From: Pseudomonas sp. MM213
Lineage (GTDB): Bacteria > Pseudomonadota > Gammaproteobacteria > Pseudomonadales > Pseudomonadaceae
Assembly (NCBI RefSeq): GCF_020423045.1
Contig: NZ_CP081943.1
Coordinates: 1,612,001-1,676,000 of the forward strand
Direction of reading: 5' to 3'
DNA length: 64,000 nucleotides
The notes under the pieces were generated by a model. The model saw only the letters and a list, made by a program, of their open reading frames with translations. It had not been told where the DNA came from and did no database searches. Below, piece by piece: positions 34,377 through 44,949 of this stretch (the stretch's first letter is position 1; each line of letters begins with the position of its first letter). A program made the position numbers and the translations under genes.

Positions 34377-34838
34377 TCAGCCCTGTGCTTTGCTCATTTT
34401 GGTGAACAGCTCGGTTGGCACTTTCTTGCCGTTGGAGGTGAACTGGTTGGTGCGGAATTTGTAGACCTCGCCTTCGGAAAGGAAACCGTCGTTGTTGGTG
34501 TCCATCGCCTTGAACTCTTCAGCACCCTTTGGGGCCACGGTCAGCAATTCTTTCAGGGAAACTCGGCCGTCGTGGTCGGTGTCGGTACGGGCGAAGGAAG
34601 CGTCGCCGCATTTGCCTTCACCGCATTTGCCTTCACCGGCCTTGGTGACCTTGGCGCCGGTTTCGCTGGCGCCGCACTTGCCTTCGCCACACTTGCCTTC
34701 ACTGGTCTTTTCCGCCGCGGCGAGTTGGTAGCCTTGAGGCAGTGCGTCAGCGGCGAAGGCGGACGAAGCGAGGTTCATGCAGCCGACCAGTGAAACAGCA
34801 ATCAGGCCAATACGGGATTTGTTCGAAAGACGGGACAT
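34377..34838 (-). CDS. Exported EGKCG-repeat protein with two EF-hands (HvfA-like precursor)
   Basis: 153 residues. A signal peptide (about 1-29) is followed by a linker with four EGKCG motifs at residues 47-51, 52-56, 69-73 and 74-78. Then come two canonical EF-hand loops, DTDHDGRVSLKE (86-97) and DTNNDGFLSEGE (113-124). Tandem EGKCG motifs are the modified cysteine sites of HvfA-type RiPP metallophores, where a DUF692 enzyme converts them to copper-binding rings. Here no DUF692 or partner gene is in the window, and the motif block is joined to a calcium-binding domain. It could also be a simple cysteine-rich metal-binding EF-hand protein. Ends at a strong terminator; the cysteines themselves are certain. 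Confidence 0.7.
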   Translation of the reverse strand: MSRLSNKSRIGLIAVSLVGCMNLASSAFAADALPQGYQLAAAEKTSEGKCGEGKCGASETGAKVTKAGEGKCGEGKCGDASFARTDTDHDGRVSLKELLTVAPKGAEEFKAMDTNNDGFLSEGEVYKFRTNQFTSNGKKVPTELFTKMSKAQG

Positions 34839-35196
34839 GGTTATTTCTCCGGATACTGTGTGCGGTGAGGCCGCTCAGGGTCATGCCACCAGGGCGATAA
34901 GCCGTGGTGCGAGGTGCGTTTGCTTTCTCGCTAAGGCCAGGCTATTTGACTGCAACCGTGTATCCCGGATGTATCCGGATCGAGGGGCATTTGTACGCCA
35001 GCATCTTTACAGCGGGTCTGGATACACAGCGATACATTTGGCCCACTGCTTTTTATCTTTGCCGCCTGGAAGGCCCTGAACCAATCGGCATCAAACCTAT
35101 CCCTGAGCAATTCCAACATGATCGTAGTCGTGGCCCCGCCGCAGAAGATGCCCGGGCCAGACTCGCTCATCCTGCAGCCTTGCCATACTGTTCATC
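34839..35196. other. Divergent intergenic region with TGTATC repeats
   Basis: About 360 bases without a gene. TGTATC occurs at 34959 and 34970 and its complement GATACA at 35021 and 35031. This gives two direct and two inverted copies within 80 bases, which may mark an operator for one of the flanking divergent genes. Confidence 0.45.
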
Positions 35197-35937
35197 ATGG
35201 CCAGTGCAACCTTCCGCTTCTACGAGGAGCTCAACGATTTCCTGCCGGCCGAACGGCGGCGGCAGTCATTCACCTGCAAGTGCGCGCGAGGGGCGACGGT
35301 CAAGCACATGATCGAGGCGCTCGGGATACCGCACACGGAGGTCGAGCTGGTGCTGCTCAACGGTGAGTCGGTGGGTTTCGAGCGGGTGATCTTCGACGAT
35401 GACCGGTTGGCGGTGTATCCCAAGTTCGAAACGCTGGACATCAGCCCGCTGTTAAAGGTTCGGGCTCAACCTTTACGGGTGCTGCGCTTCGTCGCTGATG
35501 CGCACCTGGGCGGGCTGGCCAACCTGCTGCGTATGAGCGGCTTCGACACCCTCTACGACAATGGCTTCGAGGATGGCGAGATTGCTGAGATCGCTGCGCA
35601 GCAAGGACGTATCGTGCTGACCCGTGACCGCGAACTGCTCAAGCGGCGGATCATCAGCCACGGCTGTTACGTGCACGCCCTGAAACCGTCGCTGCAGCTG
35701 CGCGAATTGTACGAGCGCCTCGACCTGGCGCGTAGCGCGCGGCCATTCAGCCTGTGCCTTCATTGCAACCTGCCGCTGCACGAGATCAGCCCGGAACTGG
35801 CCCGGCCGCAGGTCCCGCCACGCGTTGGCGCGCTCTATTCGCACTTCCTGCGCTGCGACGCCTGCCAACGGGTTTACTGGGAGGGTTCGCACTGGCGCAG
35901 CATGTGTGCACTGCTGGCACCTCTGCTGGACCGATAG
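35197..35937 (+). CDS. Mut7-C RNase-domain protein with N-terminal ubiquitin-like domain
   Basis: 246 residues. Residues 1-85 match the Mut7-C ubiquitin-like module (ATFRFYEELNDFLP, LLNGESVGFERVIFDDDRLAVYP). Residues 95-240 form the Mut7-C PIN-like RNase domain: FVADAHLGGLANLLRMSGFDTLY with Asp as predicted catalytic residue, and IVLTRDRELLKRR. A zinc-ribbon follows (CLHCNLPL and CDACQRVYWEGSHW). Predicted RNA-processing nuclease; no target is known. Stands alone. Confidence 0.85.
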   Translation: MASATFRFYEELNDFLPAERRRQSFTCKCARGATVKHMIEALGIPHTEVELVLLNGESVGFERVIFDDDRLAVYPKFETLDISPLLKVRAQPLRVLRFVADAHLGGLANLLRMSGFDTLYDNGFEDGEIAEIAAQQGRIVLTRDRELLKRRIISHGCYVHALKPSLQLRELYERLDLARSARPFSLCLHCNLPLHEISPELARPQVPPRVGALYSHFLRCDACQRVYWEGSHWRSMCALLAPLLDR

Positions 35938-36196
35938 CCGAATGCATCGACCGGGAAGAGATTGCGAGGACCGTTTACTCGGGAACTCCGGTCACCGCAT
36001 GCACTACGCGCAAGGAGATCGGACCGATACGCCTGCGTTGTGTCACGAAAGTAGATTGCATCCATCTCCATACCTGTCCCGCTCGTGGCTTGCACCGGTG
36101 CATGGAGATTAACCATTGGTCGAGAAAAACTCAGGGCAGAAGTCCTCCCCTTAACTACTGATCTAGTATCAACGCAAGTTTCGGCAGGAGATTCTC

Positions 36197-36364
36197 ATGT
36201 CGTTGGCTGAAGAACAAAAACCGCAGCGTCGCAAAGAAGCCCGGCTGTTTGTCTTTCTTGTCGTCTGCCTTTTTCCGCTGCTGTCGGTCGCGATAGTGGG
36301 CGGCTATGGCTTCCTCATCTGGTTTTTCCAAATGCTCTACGGCCCGCCCGGACCACCTAACTGA
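36197..36364 (+). CDS. napE: NapE, small membrane protein of the nitrate reductase operon
   Basis: 55 residues starting MSLAEEQKPQRRKEARLFVF, with one predicted membrane helix (VFLVVCLFPLLSVAIVGGYGFLIWFF) and a short tail PPGPPN. CAGGAG lies six bases before the ATG. It leads the nap operon, with napD 33 bases downstream. The function of NapE is not settled. Confidence 0.85.
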   Translation: MSLAEEQKPQRRKEARLFVFLVVCLFPLLSVAIVGGYGFLIWFFQMLYGPPGPPN

Positions 36365-36397
36365 TAGTTCTCTTTCAGAGCCTGTTGGAGTCAGCGC

Positions 36398-36658
36398 ATG
36401 GACGAAACTCTGCATATAGCCAGCCTGGTGGTACTTGCCCGACCTGAACTATTCGACGCCGTCAAAACCAACTTGCGTCTATTGGACGGCCTGGAATTAC
36501 ATCACGAAAGTGCCGCCGGAAAACTGGTGGTCGTGCTTGAGGCCAGCCACGAAAATCAGATCCTGCAACGTATCGAGCAAATCAACAATCTGCCGGGTGT
36601 GCTCAACGCCGCGTTGATCTATCACGAACTCCTAGAGCCCACAGGAGACACCGAATGA
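36398..36658 (+). CDS. napD: NapD, Tat signal chaperone for NapA
   Basis: 86 residues with the NapD ferredoxin-like fold: [21 protein letters not shown] at the start and [37 protein letters not shown]. Binds the twin-arginine signal of NapA and delays export until cofactors are loaded. Its stop overlaps the napA start by four bases (ATGA at 36655-36658), so translation is coupled. Confidence 0.95.
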   Translation: MDETLHIASLVVLARPELFDAVKTNLRLLDGLELHHESAAGKLVVVLEASHENQILQRIEQINNLPGVLNAALIYHELLEPTGDTE

Positions 36659-39159
36659 GCATGTCCCGCCGAGAGTTCGTCAAGGCCCAGGCCGCGGCCA
36701 TCGCAGCCGCCGCCGCTGGCCTGCCGATTGCCACCTCCGCCAGTAACCTGATTACCGAAGCGGACATGGTCACCCTGGACTGGAACAAGGCGCCCTGCCG
36801 TTTCTGCGGCACCGGGTGCAGCGTGATGGTCGCGACCCGCGACAACCGGGTGGTCGCCACCCATGGCGACGTCAAGGCCGAGGTCAATCGCGGACTCAAC
36901 TGCGTGAAGGGCTATTTTCTCTCCAAAATCATGTACGGCGTGGATCGCCTGACCCAGCCACTGCTGCGCATGACCAACGGCCAGTTCGACAAACAGGGCG
37001 AATTCCAGCCGATCAGCTGGGACCAGGCCTTCGACATCATGGAAGAAAAGTTCAAGCAAGCCCTGAAGAGCAAAGGCCCGGAATCGATCGGCATGTTCGG
37101 TTCCGGGCAATGGACGGTTTGGGAAGGTTACGCGGCCAACAAATTGATGAAAGCCGGTTTTCGCAGCAACAACATCGACCCCAATGCCCGCCATTGCATG
37201 GCCTCGGCGGTGATGGGTTTCATGCGCACTTTTGGCGCGGATGAACCGATGGGCTGCTACGACGACATCGAAGCCACCGACGCCTTTGTGCTGTGGGGCT
37301 CGAACATGGCTGAGATGCACCCGATTCTATGGAGCCGGGTCACCGACCGGCGCCTGAGCCAGCCGCATGTGAAAGTCGCGGTGCTGTCGACCTTCGAACA
37401 TCGCAGCTTCGAACTGGCCGATATTCCCATGGTATTCACGCCGCAATCCGACCTGCTGATCCTCAATTACATTGCCAACCACATCATTGAAAACGGTAAG
37501 GTCGATAAGGATTTCATCAGCAAGCACACGCGCTTCGCCAAAGGCGCCGATGACATCGGCTACGGCTTGCGTCCCGACGACCCACGGGAAAAACAGGCGA
37601 AGAATGCCGACAAGGCCAATACCTGGACCGACATGTCCTTCGAGCAGTTCGCCGCGTTCGTCAAACCCTACACCCTGGAACGTACCGCGAAAGAGTCCGG
37701 CGTGGCCCCGGAACACCTCAAGGCCCTGGCTGAACTTTATGCGGACCCCGAACGCAAGGTAGTGTCGTTCTGGACCATGGGTTTCAACCAACACACACGC
37801 GGGGTGTGGGCCAACAACCTGATCTATAACATCCACCTGCTCACCGGCAAGATCAGCGAGCCGGGCAACAGCCCATTCTCGTTGACCGGCCAGCCGTCAG
37901 CCTGTGGCACTGCGCGGGAGGTCGGCACCTTCTCCCACCGCTTGCCCGCCGACATGGTAGTGACCAACCCCAAGCACCGCGCCACCGCAGAACAGATCTG
38001 GAAACTGCCGGCCGGCACCATCCAGGAGAAAGTCGGTTTTCACGCGGTACAACAGAGCCGCATGCTCAAGGACGGCGTCCTCAACGTGTATTGGACCCAG
38101 GCCAGCAACAACATGCACGCCGGGCCGAACATCATGCAGGAAGTCTTGCCGGGTTGGCGCAACCCGGAAAACTTCGTCATCGTCTCGGACGTCTACCCCA
38201 CCGTTTCCGCCCAGGCCGCCGACCTGATCCTGCCCAGCGCCATGTGGGTGGAAAAGGAAGGCGCCTTTGGCAATGCCGAACGTCGCACGCAGTTCTGGCA
38301 TCAATTGGTCAGTGCACCGGGAGACGCCAAATCGGACTTGTGGCAGCTGATGGAGTTTTCCAAACGCTTCACCACCGACGAAACCTGGCCCGCCGAGTTG
38401 CTGGCCAAATCGCCGCAATACAAAGGCAAAACCCTGTTCGAGGTTCTATTCAAGAACGGTCAGGTCGACCAGTTTCCCGTCGAGCAAATCGAGGCCGGCT
38501 ACAAGAACGACGAAGCCAAGGCCTTTGGTTTCTATGCGCAAAAAGGCTTGTTCGAAGAGTACGCCCGGTTCGGTCGTGGCCACGGCCATGACCTGGCACC
38601 CTTCGACCTTTACCACAGCGAACGTGGCCTGCGCTGGCCGGTGGTCGACGGCAAGGAGACCCGCTGGCGTTATCGCGAGGGCCTCGATCCTTACGTGGAG
38701 GCCGGCAGCGAAGTGCAGTTCTATGGCTACCCGGACAAGAAGGCGATCATCTTCGCCCTGCCCTACGAGCCACCGGCCGAAATCCCGGATGCTGACTACC
38801 CGTTCTGGCTAAGCACCGGCCGTGTCCTCGAACACTGGCATACGGGCAGCATGACCCAGCGAGTCGAGGAGTTGTACAGAGCGGTGCCGGACGCCCTGGT
38901 GTACATGCATCCGGAGGACGCCAAGGCCTTGAAGGCACGGCGTGGCAGTGAAGTGAAGCTGATCAGCCGCCGCGGTGAAATCCGCGCGCGCATCGAAACC
39001 CGCGGGCGCAACAAACCACCCCGTGGCCTGGTGTTCGTACCGTTTTTCGATGCCAACAAGTTGATCAACAAGGTCACGCTCGACGCCACCGACCCGATCT
39101 CCAAGCAGACCGACTACAAGAAATGCGCCATCCGCATCGAGTTGATCAGCGCGGCTTGA
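36655..39159 (+). CDS. napA: NapA, periplasmic nitrate reductase catalytic subunit
   Basis: 834 residues. Tat signal [19 protein letters not shown] at the N-terminus. The [4Fe-4S] cluster cysteines are Cys48, Cys51, Cys55 and Cys83 (CRFCGTGC, then CVKG). Molybdenum ligand is Cys181 ([10 protein letters not shown]). The remainder follows the four-domain molybdopterin dinucleotide fold. It reduces nitrate to nitrite in the periplasm with electrons from NapB. Length is normal for the family and the frame is intact. Confidence 0.97.
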   Translation: MSMSRREFVKAQAAAIAAAAAGLPIATSASNLITEADMVTLDWNKAPCRFCGTGCSVMVATRDNRVVATHGDVKAEVNRGLNCVKGYFLSKIMYGVDRLTQPLLRMTNGQFDKQGEFQPISWDQAFDIMEEKFKQALKSKGPESIGMFGSGQWTVWEGYAANKLMKAGFRSNNIDPNARHCMASAVMGFMRTFGADEPMGCYDDIEATDAFVLWGSNMAEMHPILWSRVTDRRLSQPHVKVAVLSTFEHRSFELADIPMVFTPQSDLLILNYIANHIIENGKVDKDFISKHTRFAKGADDIGYGLRPDDPREKQAKNADKANTWTDMSFEQFAAFVKPYTLERTAKESGVAPEHLKALAELYADPERKVVSFWTMGFNQHTRGVWANNLIYNIHLLTGKISEPGNSPFSLTGQPSACGTAREVGTFSHRLPADMVVTNPKHRATAEQIWKLPAGTIQEKVGFHAVQQSRMLKDGVLNVYWTQASNNMHAGPNIMQEVLPGWRNPENFVIVSDVYPTVSAQAADLILPSAMWVEKEGAFGNAERRTQFWHQLVSAPGDAKSDLWQLMEFSKRFTTDETWPAELLAKSPQYKGKTLFEVLFKNGQVDQFPVEQIEAGYKNDEAKAFGFYAQKGLFEEYARFGRGHGHDLAPFDLYHSERGLRWPVVDGKETRWRYREGLDPYVEAGSEVQFYGYPDKKAIIFALPYEPPAEIPDADYPFWLSTGRVLEHWHTGSMTQRVEELYRAVPDALVYMHPEDAKALKARRGSEVKLISRRGEIRARIETRGRNKPPRGLVFVPFFDANKLINKVTLDATDPISKQTDYKKCAIRIELISAA

Positions 39160-39170
39160 GGAGAACCGTC

Positions 39171-39656
39171 ATGACTTTTCGAATCCTGCCCCTGGTCCTG
39201 CTTGCCGCAATGGGCATGGTGCTCGCCGCCGAGGTCGATTACCCGCTGGATGCGCCCGGCCCCGACGGTCGCCGCCCCGGCGGTACCCTCACCCGGAGCA
39301 TGCCCGCGCCACCGATTGCCAACGATGAAAACAAGGACCTGAAGCGCGAGCGCAACTATCCTGACCAGCCGCCGACCATTCCCCATAGCATTCGCGGGTA
39401 CCAGATCGACAAGAACGGCAACAAATGCCTGACGTGCCACAGCCGGGCCAATAGCGCGCGCGCGCAGGCGACGATGATCAGCATCACCCACTACATGGAT
39501 CGCGACGGTCAGGCGCTGGCGGCGGTCTCGCCCCGGCGCTACTTCTGTACTCAGTGCCACGTGCCGCAAAAAGAGGTACTGCCGCTGGTGGGCAACACCT
39601 TTGAAACCATCGACAAAATCCTGCAAGACGATGCCAACGCTGCGCAAAAACCTTGA
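39171..39656 (+). CDS. napB: NapB, dihaem cytochrome c subunit
   Basis: 161 residues with a Sec signal (1-20, MTFRILPLVLLAAMGMVLAA) and two CxxCH sites, CLTCH (86-90) and CTQCH (126-130). Transfers electrons from NapC to NapA. GAGGAGA lies just upstream of the ATG at 39171. Followed by napC after 9 bases. Confidence 0.96.
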   Translation: MTFRILPLVLLAAMGMVLAAEVDYPLDAPGPDGRRPGGTLTRSMPAPPIANDENKDLKRERNYPDQPPTIPHSIRGYQIDKNGNKCLTCHSRANSARAQATMISITHYMDRDGQALAAVSPRRYFCTQCHVPQKEVLPLVGNTFETIDKILQDDANAAQKP

Positions 39657-39665
39657 GGAGGCGCC

Positions 39666-40262
39666 ATGAAAGCACTGTTCGCCCTGCTTAAGGATTATTG
39701 GGGCATCCTCTGTCGACCCAGCGTTTACTTCGGCCTGGGGTTTCTGACACTGGGCGGCTTTATCGCCGGGATCATTTTCTGGGGCGGTTTCAACACGGCG
39801 CTGGAGCTGACCAACACCGAGAAGTTCTGTATTTCCTGCCATGAGATGCGCGACAACGTCTATGTCGAGTTGCAGGACACCATTCACTACACCAACCGCT
39901 CCGGTGTGCGCGCCAGTTGTCCGGACTGCCACGTTCCCCATGAGTGGACGCACAAGATCGCGCGCAAGATGCAGGCATCGAAGGAAGTCTGGGGCAAGCT
40001 GTTCGGCACCATCGACACCCGCGACAAATTCCTCACTTTGCGCCGTGAACTGGCGGAACATGAATGGGCCAGGCTCAAGGCCAACGACTCGCGCGAATGT
40101 CGCAACTGCCACAACTTTGAGTTCATGGACTTTACCCGCCAGGGCAAACGCGCTGCGGCCATGCACTCCACCGCATTGGCCAAGGGCGAGGCCACTTGCA
40201 TCGACTGCCACAAGGGCATTGCGCACAAGTTGCCCGATATGAGTGGAGTGAAAGGATGGTGA
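39666..40262 (+). CDS. napC: NapC, membrane tetrahaem quinol dehydrogenase
   Basis: 198 residues. One N-terminal membrane helix (residues 19-40) anchors a periplasmic domain with four CxxCH sites: CISCH (55-59), CPDCH (85-89), CRNCH (145-149) and CIDCH (178-182). Oxidises quinol and passes electrons to NapB. Last gene of napEDABC. No napF, napG, napH or other maturation gene is present in the cluster. Confidence 0.96.
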   Translation: MKALFALLKDYWGILCRPSVYFGLGFLTLGGFIAGIIFWGGFNTALELTNTEKFCISCHEMRDNVYVELQDTIHYTNRSGVRASCPDCHVPHEWTHKIARKMQASKEVWGKLFGTIDTRDKFLTLRRELAEHEWARLKANDSRECRNCHNFEFMDFTRQGKRAAAMHSTALAKGEATCIDCHKGIAHKLPDMSGVKGW

Positions 40263-40328
40263 TGCATCCGAAATATCCGACCGGCCGCCCCACACCGTCA
40301 GCGTAGGGCGACAGATCTCACACCGGCA

Positions 40329-41747
40329 TCAGTTCGTGGCTACCACTTTTTTGCCGACACTGTCCCACCCTCCTCCCAACGCCTTATAGATCGCGACGAT
40401 GCCCCGGTACTGATCAATCTCACCCAACGCCTGCGCATCCTCGGCGTTCAGGCGTTCACGCTGCGCATCCAGCAACACCAGATAATCCACGGTGCCTTCC
40501 TTGTACTGGATCGCCGCCAGGTCTGCAGCCGCTCGGCTGGACTCGCTTTGCCGGATCAATGACAGCAGCCGCTGCTGGCGTTTGCCGTAGTCGCTGAAGG
40601 CGTTTTCCGACTCTTCCAGCGCCAGCAGCACTTACTGTTCGTAGGTGGCCAAGGCGCCTTCGGCATTCGCGTCGGCGCCCCGGATGCGCGCTCGCACACT
40701 GCCCAGGTCAAAAGCTGCCCAGGTAATGCTCGGTCCCAATCCCCAGGCTCTGGCGGCACTGGAACCAATCTGCGAACCACGGCCGGCGGTGAAACCGAGG
40801 AAGCCGCTCAAGCTCACTCTCGGGAACAGGTCGGCGGTGGCCACGCCGATTTCCGCCGTGGAGGACGCCAGCCTGCGCTCGGCGGCGAGCACATCGGGAC
40901 GCCGGCGCAGCAGCTCGGCGGGATCACCGATCGGCAACGCTTTGGCGATGGCGGGCAACTGCGCAGGGCTCAACGACACGCACAACGTATCCGGGCGTTC
41001 ACCCAACAGCGTGGCGATGCGGTTTTTCTGCCGCACCTGTTCCGCTTGCAGTTGCGGAACCGTCGCCTCGACAGCCGCCAAACGTGCGTCGGCACGCACC
41101 ACGTCAAGCTCATTGCCCACGCCGGCATCGCGCAGGCTGACCGTCACGCTGCGCGAATCCTGCTGATTCTTCAGGTTGGCCAGGGCAATTTTTTCCCGCA
41201 ACTGCGCGCCGCGCAATTGGCCGTAGGCATCCACCAGCTCGGCGATCATTGTCACGCGGAGCTGAAACAAGTCTGCGGCGGCAGCGTCTTCCTGGGCGCT
41301 GCTGGATTCCAGTTGACGCTGGATCCGGCCGAACAGATCGACTTCCCAAGCCATGTCGAGGCCCAGGTCGTAGCGTTCGATATTGACGCGGCTTTCGGTC
41401 AGGCCAGGCACTTGCGACTTGCCATGCTGGCTGCTGACGCGGCTGGTGACAACCGGCAAAATGTCGTTGCTGACGTCATCACGAATCGCCCGGGCCGCTT
41501 TCCAGCGGGCAAACGCGACGCGCAAGTCGCGGTTGCCCTCCAGGGATTTGCTCACCAACTGATTGAGCGTGGGGTCATCAAACTGTTGCCACCACACCGT
41601 TTCAAATCGCGATTGATCGTAGGCACTGCCTTGGGCAGACACGACGTTGGCGGGCGCGGTGTCAGGCGTTTTGTAGTCGGGGCCTACCGTGCAGGCGCCG
41701 AGCGCGACGACCAGAAGGCTGGGTAAAAAAAGCTTCAAGGTGTTCAT
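40329..41747 (-). pseudogene. oprN: Outer membrane efflux channel OprN-like, interrupted by in-frame TAA
   Basis: The frame encodes an OprM/NodT-type channel (lipobox LGACTVGPDYKTPD, then DRSRFETVWWQQFDDPTLNQL-like and FSDYGKRQQRLLSLIRQSE repeats), closely like OprN. At codon 372 (40632-40634) a TAA replaces an expected codon in YEQ-stop-VLLALEES. P. aeruginosa OprN, as I remember it, reads YEQQVLLALEES there, so CAA to TAA is the simplest change. The rest of the frame continues intact for 100 codons. Without it the last outer-membrane coiled segments are lost. The start at 41747 overlaps the mexF stop. A sequencing error or a very recent mutation are both possible. Confidence 0.75.
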
Positions 41748-44700
41748 GAATGAGCCTCCTGATTGAGCGCGTTTGCCTGATGAGCCTTGGTGACCTTGCG
41801 CGCGTTTTTGCGCTCGATGTAGCGACGAATCAGCACGAAGAACACCGGCGTCAGCAGCAACCCGAAGAAGGTCACGCCGAGCATTCCGGAGAACACCGCG
41901 ACGCCCATCGCACGGCGCATTTCCGAGCCGGCACCCGTGGACGTCACCAGCGGAATCACCCCCATGATGAACGCGAAGGACGTCATCAGAATCGGCCGCA
42001 GACGCATGCGGCAAGCGTCCAGCACTGCATCCAGCGGCGACATGCCCTGGTCCTGTTTATCCTTGGCGAATTCGACGATCAGGATCGCGTTTTTGCAGGC
42101 CAGGCCGACCAACACGATCAGGCCGATCTGGGTGAAGATGTTGTTGTCGCCCTTGGAAATGATCACCCCGGCAATCGCCGACAGCAGGGTCATCGGCACG
42201 ATCAGGATCACCGCCAATGGCAGGCTCCAGCTTTCATACAGCGCCGCCAGCACCAGGAACGCCAACAGCACGCAGAGGGGGAACACCAGAAGCGCCGTGT
42301 TGCCCGACAGGATTTGTTGGTAGGTCAGGTCGGTCCACTCGTATGTCATGCCGTTGGGCAATTCTTCCTTGAGCAACTTTTCAATCGCGGCTTGTGCCTG
42401 TCCGGAGCTGTAGCCGGGGGCTGCACTGCCGTTGATTTCGGCGGTGAGGAAGCCGTTGTAGTGCGAGACCCGGTCAGGGCCTGACGTCGGGCTGACCTTG
42501 ACGAATGTGGCCAGCGGAATCATCTCGCCGCGATCATTGCGCACCTTCAACTGACCGATCTGTTCAGGCTCCTGGCGGAACTGTTGCTCGGCCTGCACGT
42601 TGACCTGATAGGTCCGGCCAAAACGGTTGAAGTCGTTGGCGTACAGCGAGCCCAGGTAGACCTGCAAGGTGTCGAAAATATCGTTGATCTTCACCCCGTG
42701 AGTCTTGGCTTTTTCCCGGTCAATGGCGGCTTCAACCTGCGGCACGTTGACGGTGTAGCTGGTGAACAGGTTGGCCAGCTCCGGCGTGCTACGGCTCTTG
42801 GCGATGATGTTCATCGTCTCTTTGTACAGCTCGTCGTAGCCCAGGTTGCCACGGTCTTCGATCTGCAGACGGAAGCCGCCAATCGTGCCCAGGCCTTGTA
42901 CCGGCGGTGGCGGGAACACGGCGATGTAGGCGTCCTGAATGCCGCCGAACTTGCCGTTGAGCGAGGCGGAAATCGCCTTGGCAGACAGGCTCGGGTCTTT
43001 ACGCTCTTCGAACGAACTCAAGCCGATGAACGCAATACCAGCGTTCGGGCTGTTGGTGAAGCCGTTGATTGAAAGGCCCGGAAATGCCACGGCACTGTCG
43101 AAACCCGGCTCGTTCATGGCGATGGTGCTCATGCGACGGATCACCGATTCGGTGCGGTCGAGACTCGCGGCATCCGGCAGTTGCGCGAAGGTCACCAGGT
43201 ACTTTTTGTCCTGGGTCGGCACGAAGCCGGTCGGCGTGGTGCTGAAACCCATCCAGGTCATGGCGATCAGACCGGCGTACACCAACAACGCCACGCTGCT
43301 GCCACGAATGACTTTGGCCACGGCAACCATGTAGCCGTGACTGGCCCTTTCGAAGAAACGGTTGAACGGTTTGAACAGCCAGCCACCGAGCAAACGATCC
43401 AGCACTCTGGAAAACCGGTCTTTCGGTGCGCCATGGGCCTTGAGCAACACCGCTGCCAACGCCGGTGACAAGGTCAGGGAGTTGAACGCCGAGATCACCG
43501 TGGAGATCGCGATGGTCAACGCGAACTGTTTGTAGAACTGCCCTGTCAGCCCGGAGATGAACGCGGCTGGCACGAACACCGCGCACAGCACCAGCGCCGT
43601 GGCGATGATCGGCCCGGTCACTTCGCCCATGGCTTTCTTGGTCGCCTCGATCGGTTCCAGTCCGGATTCAATGTTTCGCTCGACGTTCTCCACCACCACA
43701 ATGGCATCGTCGACCACGATCCCGATGGCGAGGACCAGGCCGAACAGCGACAGTGCGTTGAGCGAAAATCCGAGTAGGTGCATCACGGCAAACGTACCGA
43801 TCAGCGACACGGGCACGGCCACCAATGGAATGATCGACGCGCGCCAGGTTTGCAGGAACAGGATGACGACCAGCACCACGAGAATCAGTGCTTCAAACAG
43901 CGTGTGCACCACCGCCTCAATCGAGCTGCGGACGAAAATCGTCGGGTCGTAGACGATCTCGTAATCCATGCCTTCCGGGAAATTTTTCTTCAGCTCGGCC
44001 ATCTTCGCCCGCACCTGGTCGGAGACGTCGATGGCGTTGGAACCTGGCCGCTGGAAGATAGGCATCGCCACCGCTTCCTGGTTGTTGAGCAAGGCGCGCA
44101 AGGCGTACTGGTTGGAACCCAGTTCGATCCGGGCAATGTCCTTCAGGCGCGTGATTTCGCCGTTCGGGCCACTGCGCACGATCACGTTTTCAAATTCTTC
44201 TTCGCTGACTAACCGCCCCTGGGAGTTGATCGACATCTGGAAGCTGGTGGCATTTGGTGCTGGCGGCGAACCCAGTTGCCCGGCGGCGACTTGACGGTTC
44301 TGTTCACGCACCGCAGTGACCACATCAGTGGCAGTCAGATTGCGCGAGGCGGTTTTGTCCGGATCGAGCCAGATACGCAGCGAGTAATCGCCGATGCCGA
44401 ACATCTTCACATCGCCGATCCCTTCCAGACGCGACAGCTCGTCCTTGACGTTGAGGATCGCGTAGTTGGACAGGTAGAGCATGTCGTAGCGTTTATCGGG
44501 AGAGATCAAATGCACCAGCAACGTCAGCTCGGGCGACGCCTTGTCGACAGTGATGCCGATACGCGTCACTTCCTCGGGCAGCTTGGGCTCGGTACGGGTC
44601 ACACGGTTCTGGACCTGGACCTGGGCGTTGTCCAGGTCGGTGCCCAACGCGAAGGTCACGGTCAGGGTGAGCCGGCCGTCAGCCGTGGATTGCGAGGACA

Positions 44701-44938
44701 TGTACAGCATGTTCTCGACACCGGTGATGGCTTGCTCCAAAGGGGCTGCCACGGTTTCGCCGATGACTTTCGGGTTGGCGCCCGGGTAGTTGGCGTGAAC
44801 AACGACGGTCGGTGGAACCACTTCCGGATATTCACTGATCGGCAACTGGAACAGCGAGATCGCGCCGGCGATCAGGATCAGCAGCGACAGCACCGCCGCG
44901 AAGATCGGCCGCGTGATAAAGAACTGGGAGAACTTCAT
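41744..44938 (-). CDS. mexF: RND efflux pump inner membrane transporter MexF-like
   Basis: 1064 residues with 12 predicted membrane helices. N-terminus MKFSQFFITRPIFAAVLSLLILIAGAISLFQLPISEYPEVVPPTVVVHANYPGANP is the HAE1-RND signature, and helix 4 carries the proton relay region AIGIVVDDAIVVVENVERN. Overall sequence follows MexF closely as remembered. Exports chloramphenicol, fluoroquinolones and other compounds in P. aeruginosa. AGGAG precedes the ATG, and the gene follows mexE by 11 bases. Confidence 0.93.
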   Translation of the reverse strand: MKFSQFFITRPIFAAVLSLLILIAGAISLFQLPISEYPEVVPPTVVVHANYPGANPKVIGETVAAPLEQAITGVENMLYMSSQSTADGRLTLTVTFALGTDLDNAQVQVQNRVTRTEPKLPEEVTRIGITVDKASPELTLLVHLISPDKRYDMLYLSNYAILNVKDELSRLEGIGDVKMFGIGDYSLRIWLDPDKTASRNLTATDVVTAVREQNRQVAAGQLGSPPAPNATSFQMSINSQGRLVSEEEFENVIVRSGPNGEITRLKDIARIELGSNQYALRALLNNQEAVAMPIFQRPGSNAIDVSDQVRAKMAELKKNFPEGMDYEIVYDPTIFVRSSIEAVVHTLFEALILVVLVVILFLQTWRASIIPLVAVPVSLIGTFAVMHLLGFSLNALSLFGLVLAIGIVVDDAIVVVENVERNIESGLEPIEATKKAMGEVTGPIIATALVLCAVFVPAAFISGLTGQFYKQFALTIAISTVISAFNSLTLSPALAAVLLKAHGAPKDRFSRVLDRLLGGWLFKPFNRFFERASHGYMVAVAKVIRGSSVALLVYAGLIAMTWMGFSTTPTGFVPTQDKKYLVTFAQLPDAASLDRTESVIRRMSTIAMNEPGFDSAVAFPGLSINGFTNSPNAGIAFIGLSSFEERKDPSLSAKAISASLNGKFGGIQDAYIAVFPPPPVQGLGTIGGFRLQIEDRGNLGYDELYKETMNIIAKSRSTPELANLFTSYTVNVPQVEAAIDREKAKTHGVKINDIFDTLQVYLGSLYANDFNRFGRTYQVNVQAEQQFRQEPEQIGQLKVRNDRGEMIPLATFVKVSPTSGPDRVSHYNGFLTAEINGSAAPGYSSGQAQAAIEKLLKEELPNGMTYEWTDLTYQQILSGNTALLVFPLCVLLAFLVLAALYESWSLPLAVILIVPMTLLSAIAGVIISKGDNNIFTQIGLIVLVGLACKNAILIVEFAKDKQDQGMSPLDAVLDACRMRLRPILMTSFAFIMGVIPLVTSTGAGSEMRRAMGVAVFSGMLGVTFFGLLLTPVFFVLIRRYIERKNARKVTKAHQANALNQEAHS

Positions 44939-44949
44939 GTCGGTGCTCC

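Noticed and set aside
36160..36176. ANR/FNR-like box upstream of napE (TGAT-CTAGT-ATCA)
   Set aside because: The spacer is five bases whereas the consensus TTGAT-N4-ATCAA has four, and the first base does not fit.
39114..40295. 393-codon minus-strand frame opposite napB and napC
   Set aside because: The plus-strand genes have haem motifs and tight operon spacing; the frame is a codon-bias shadow.
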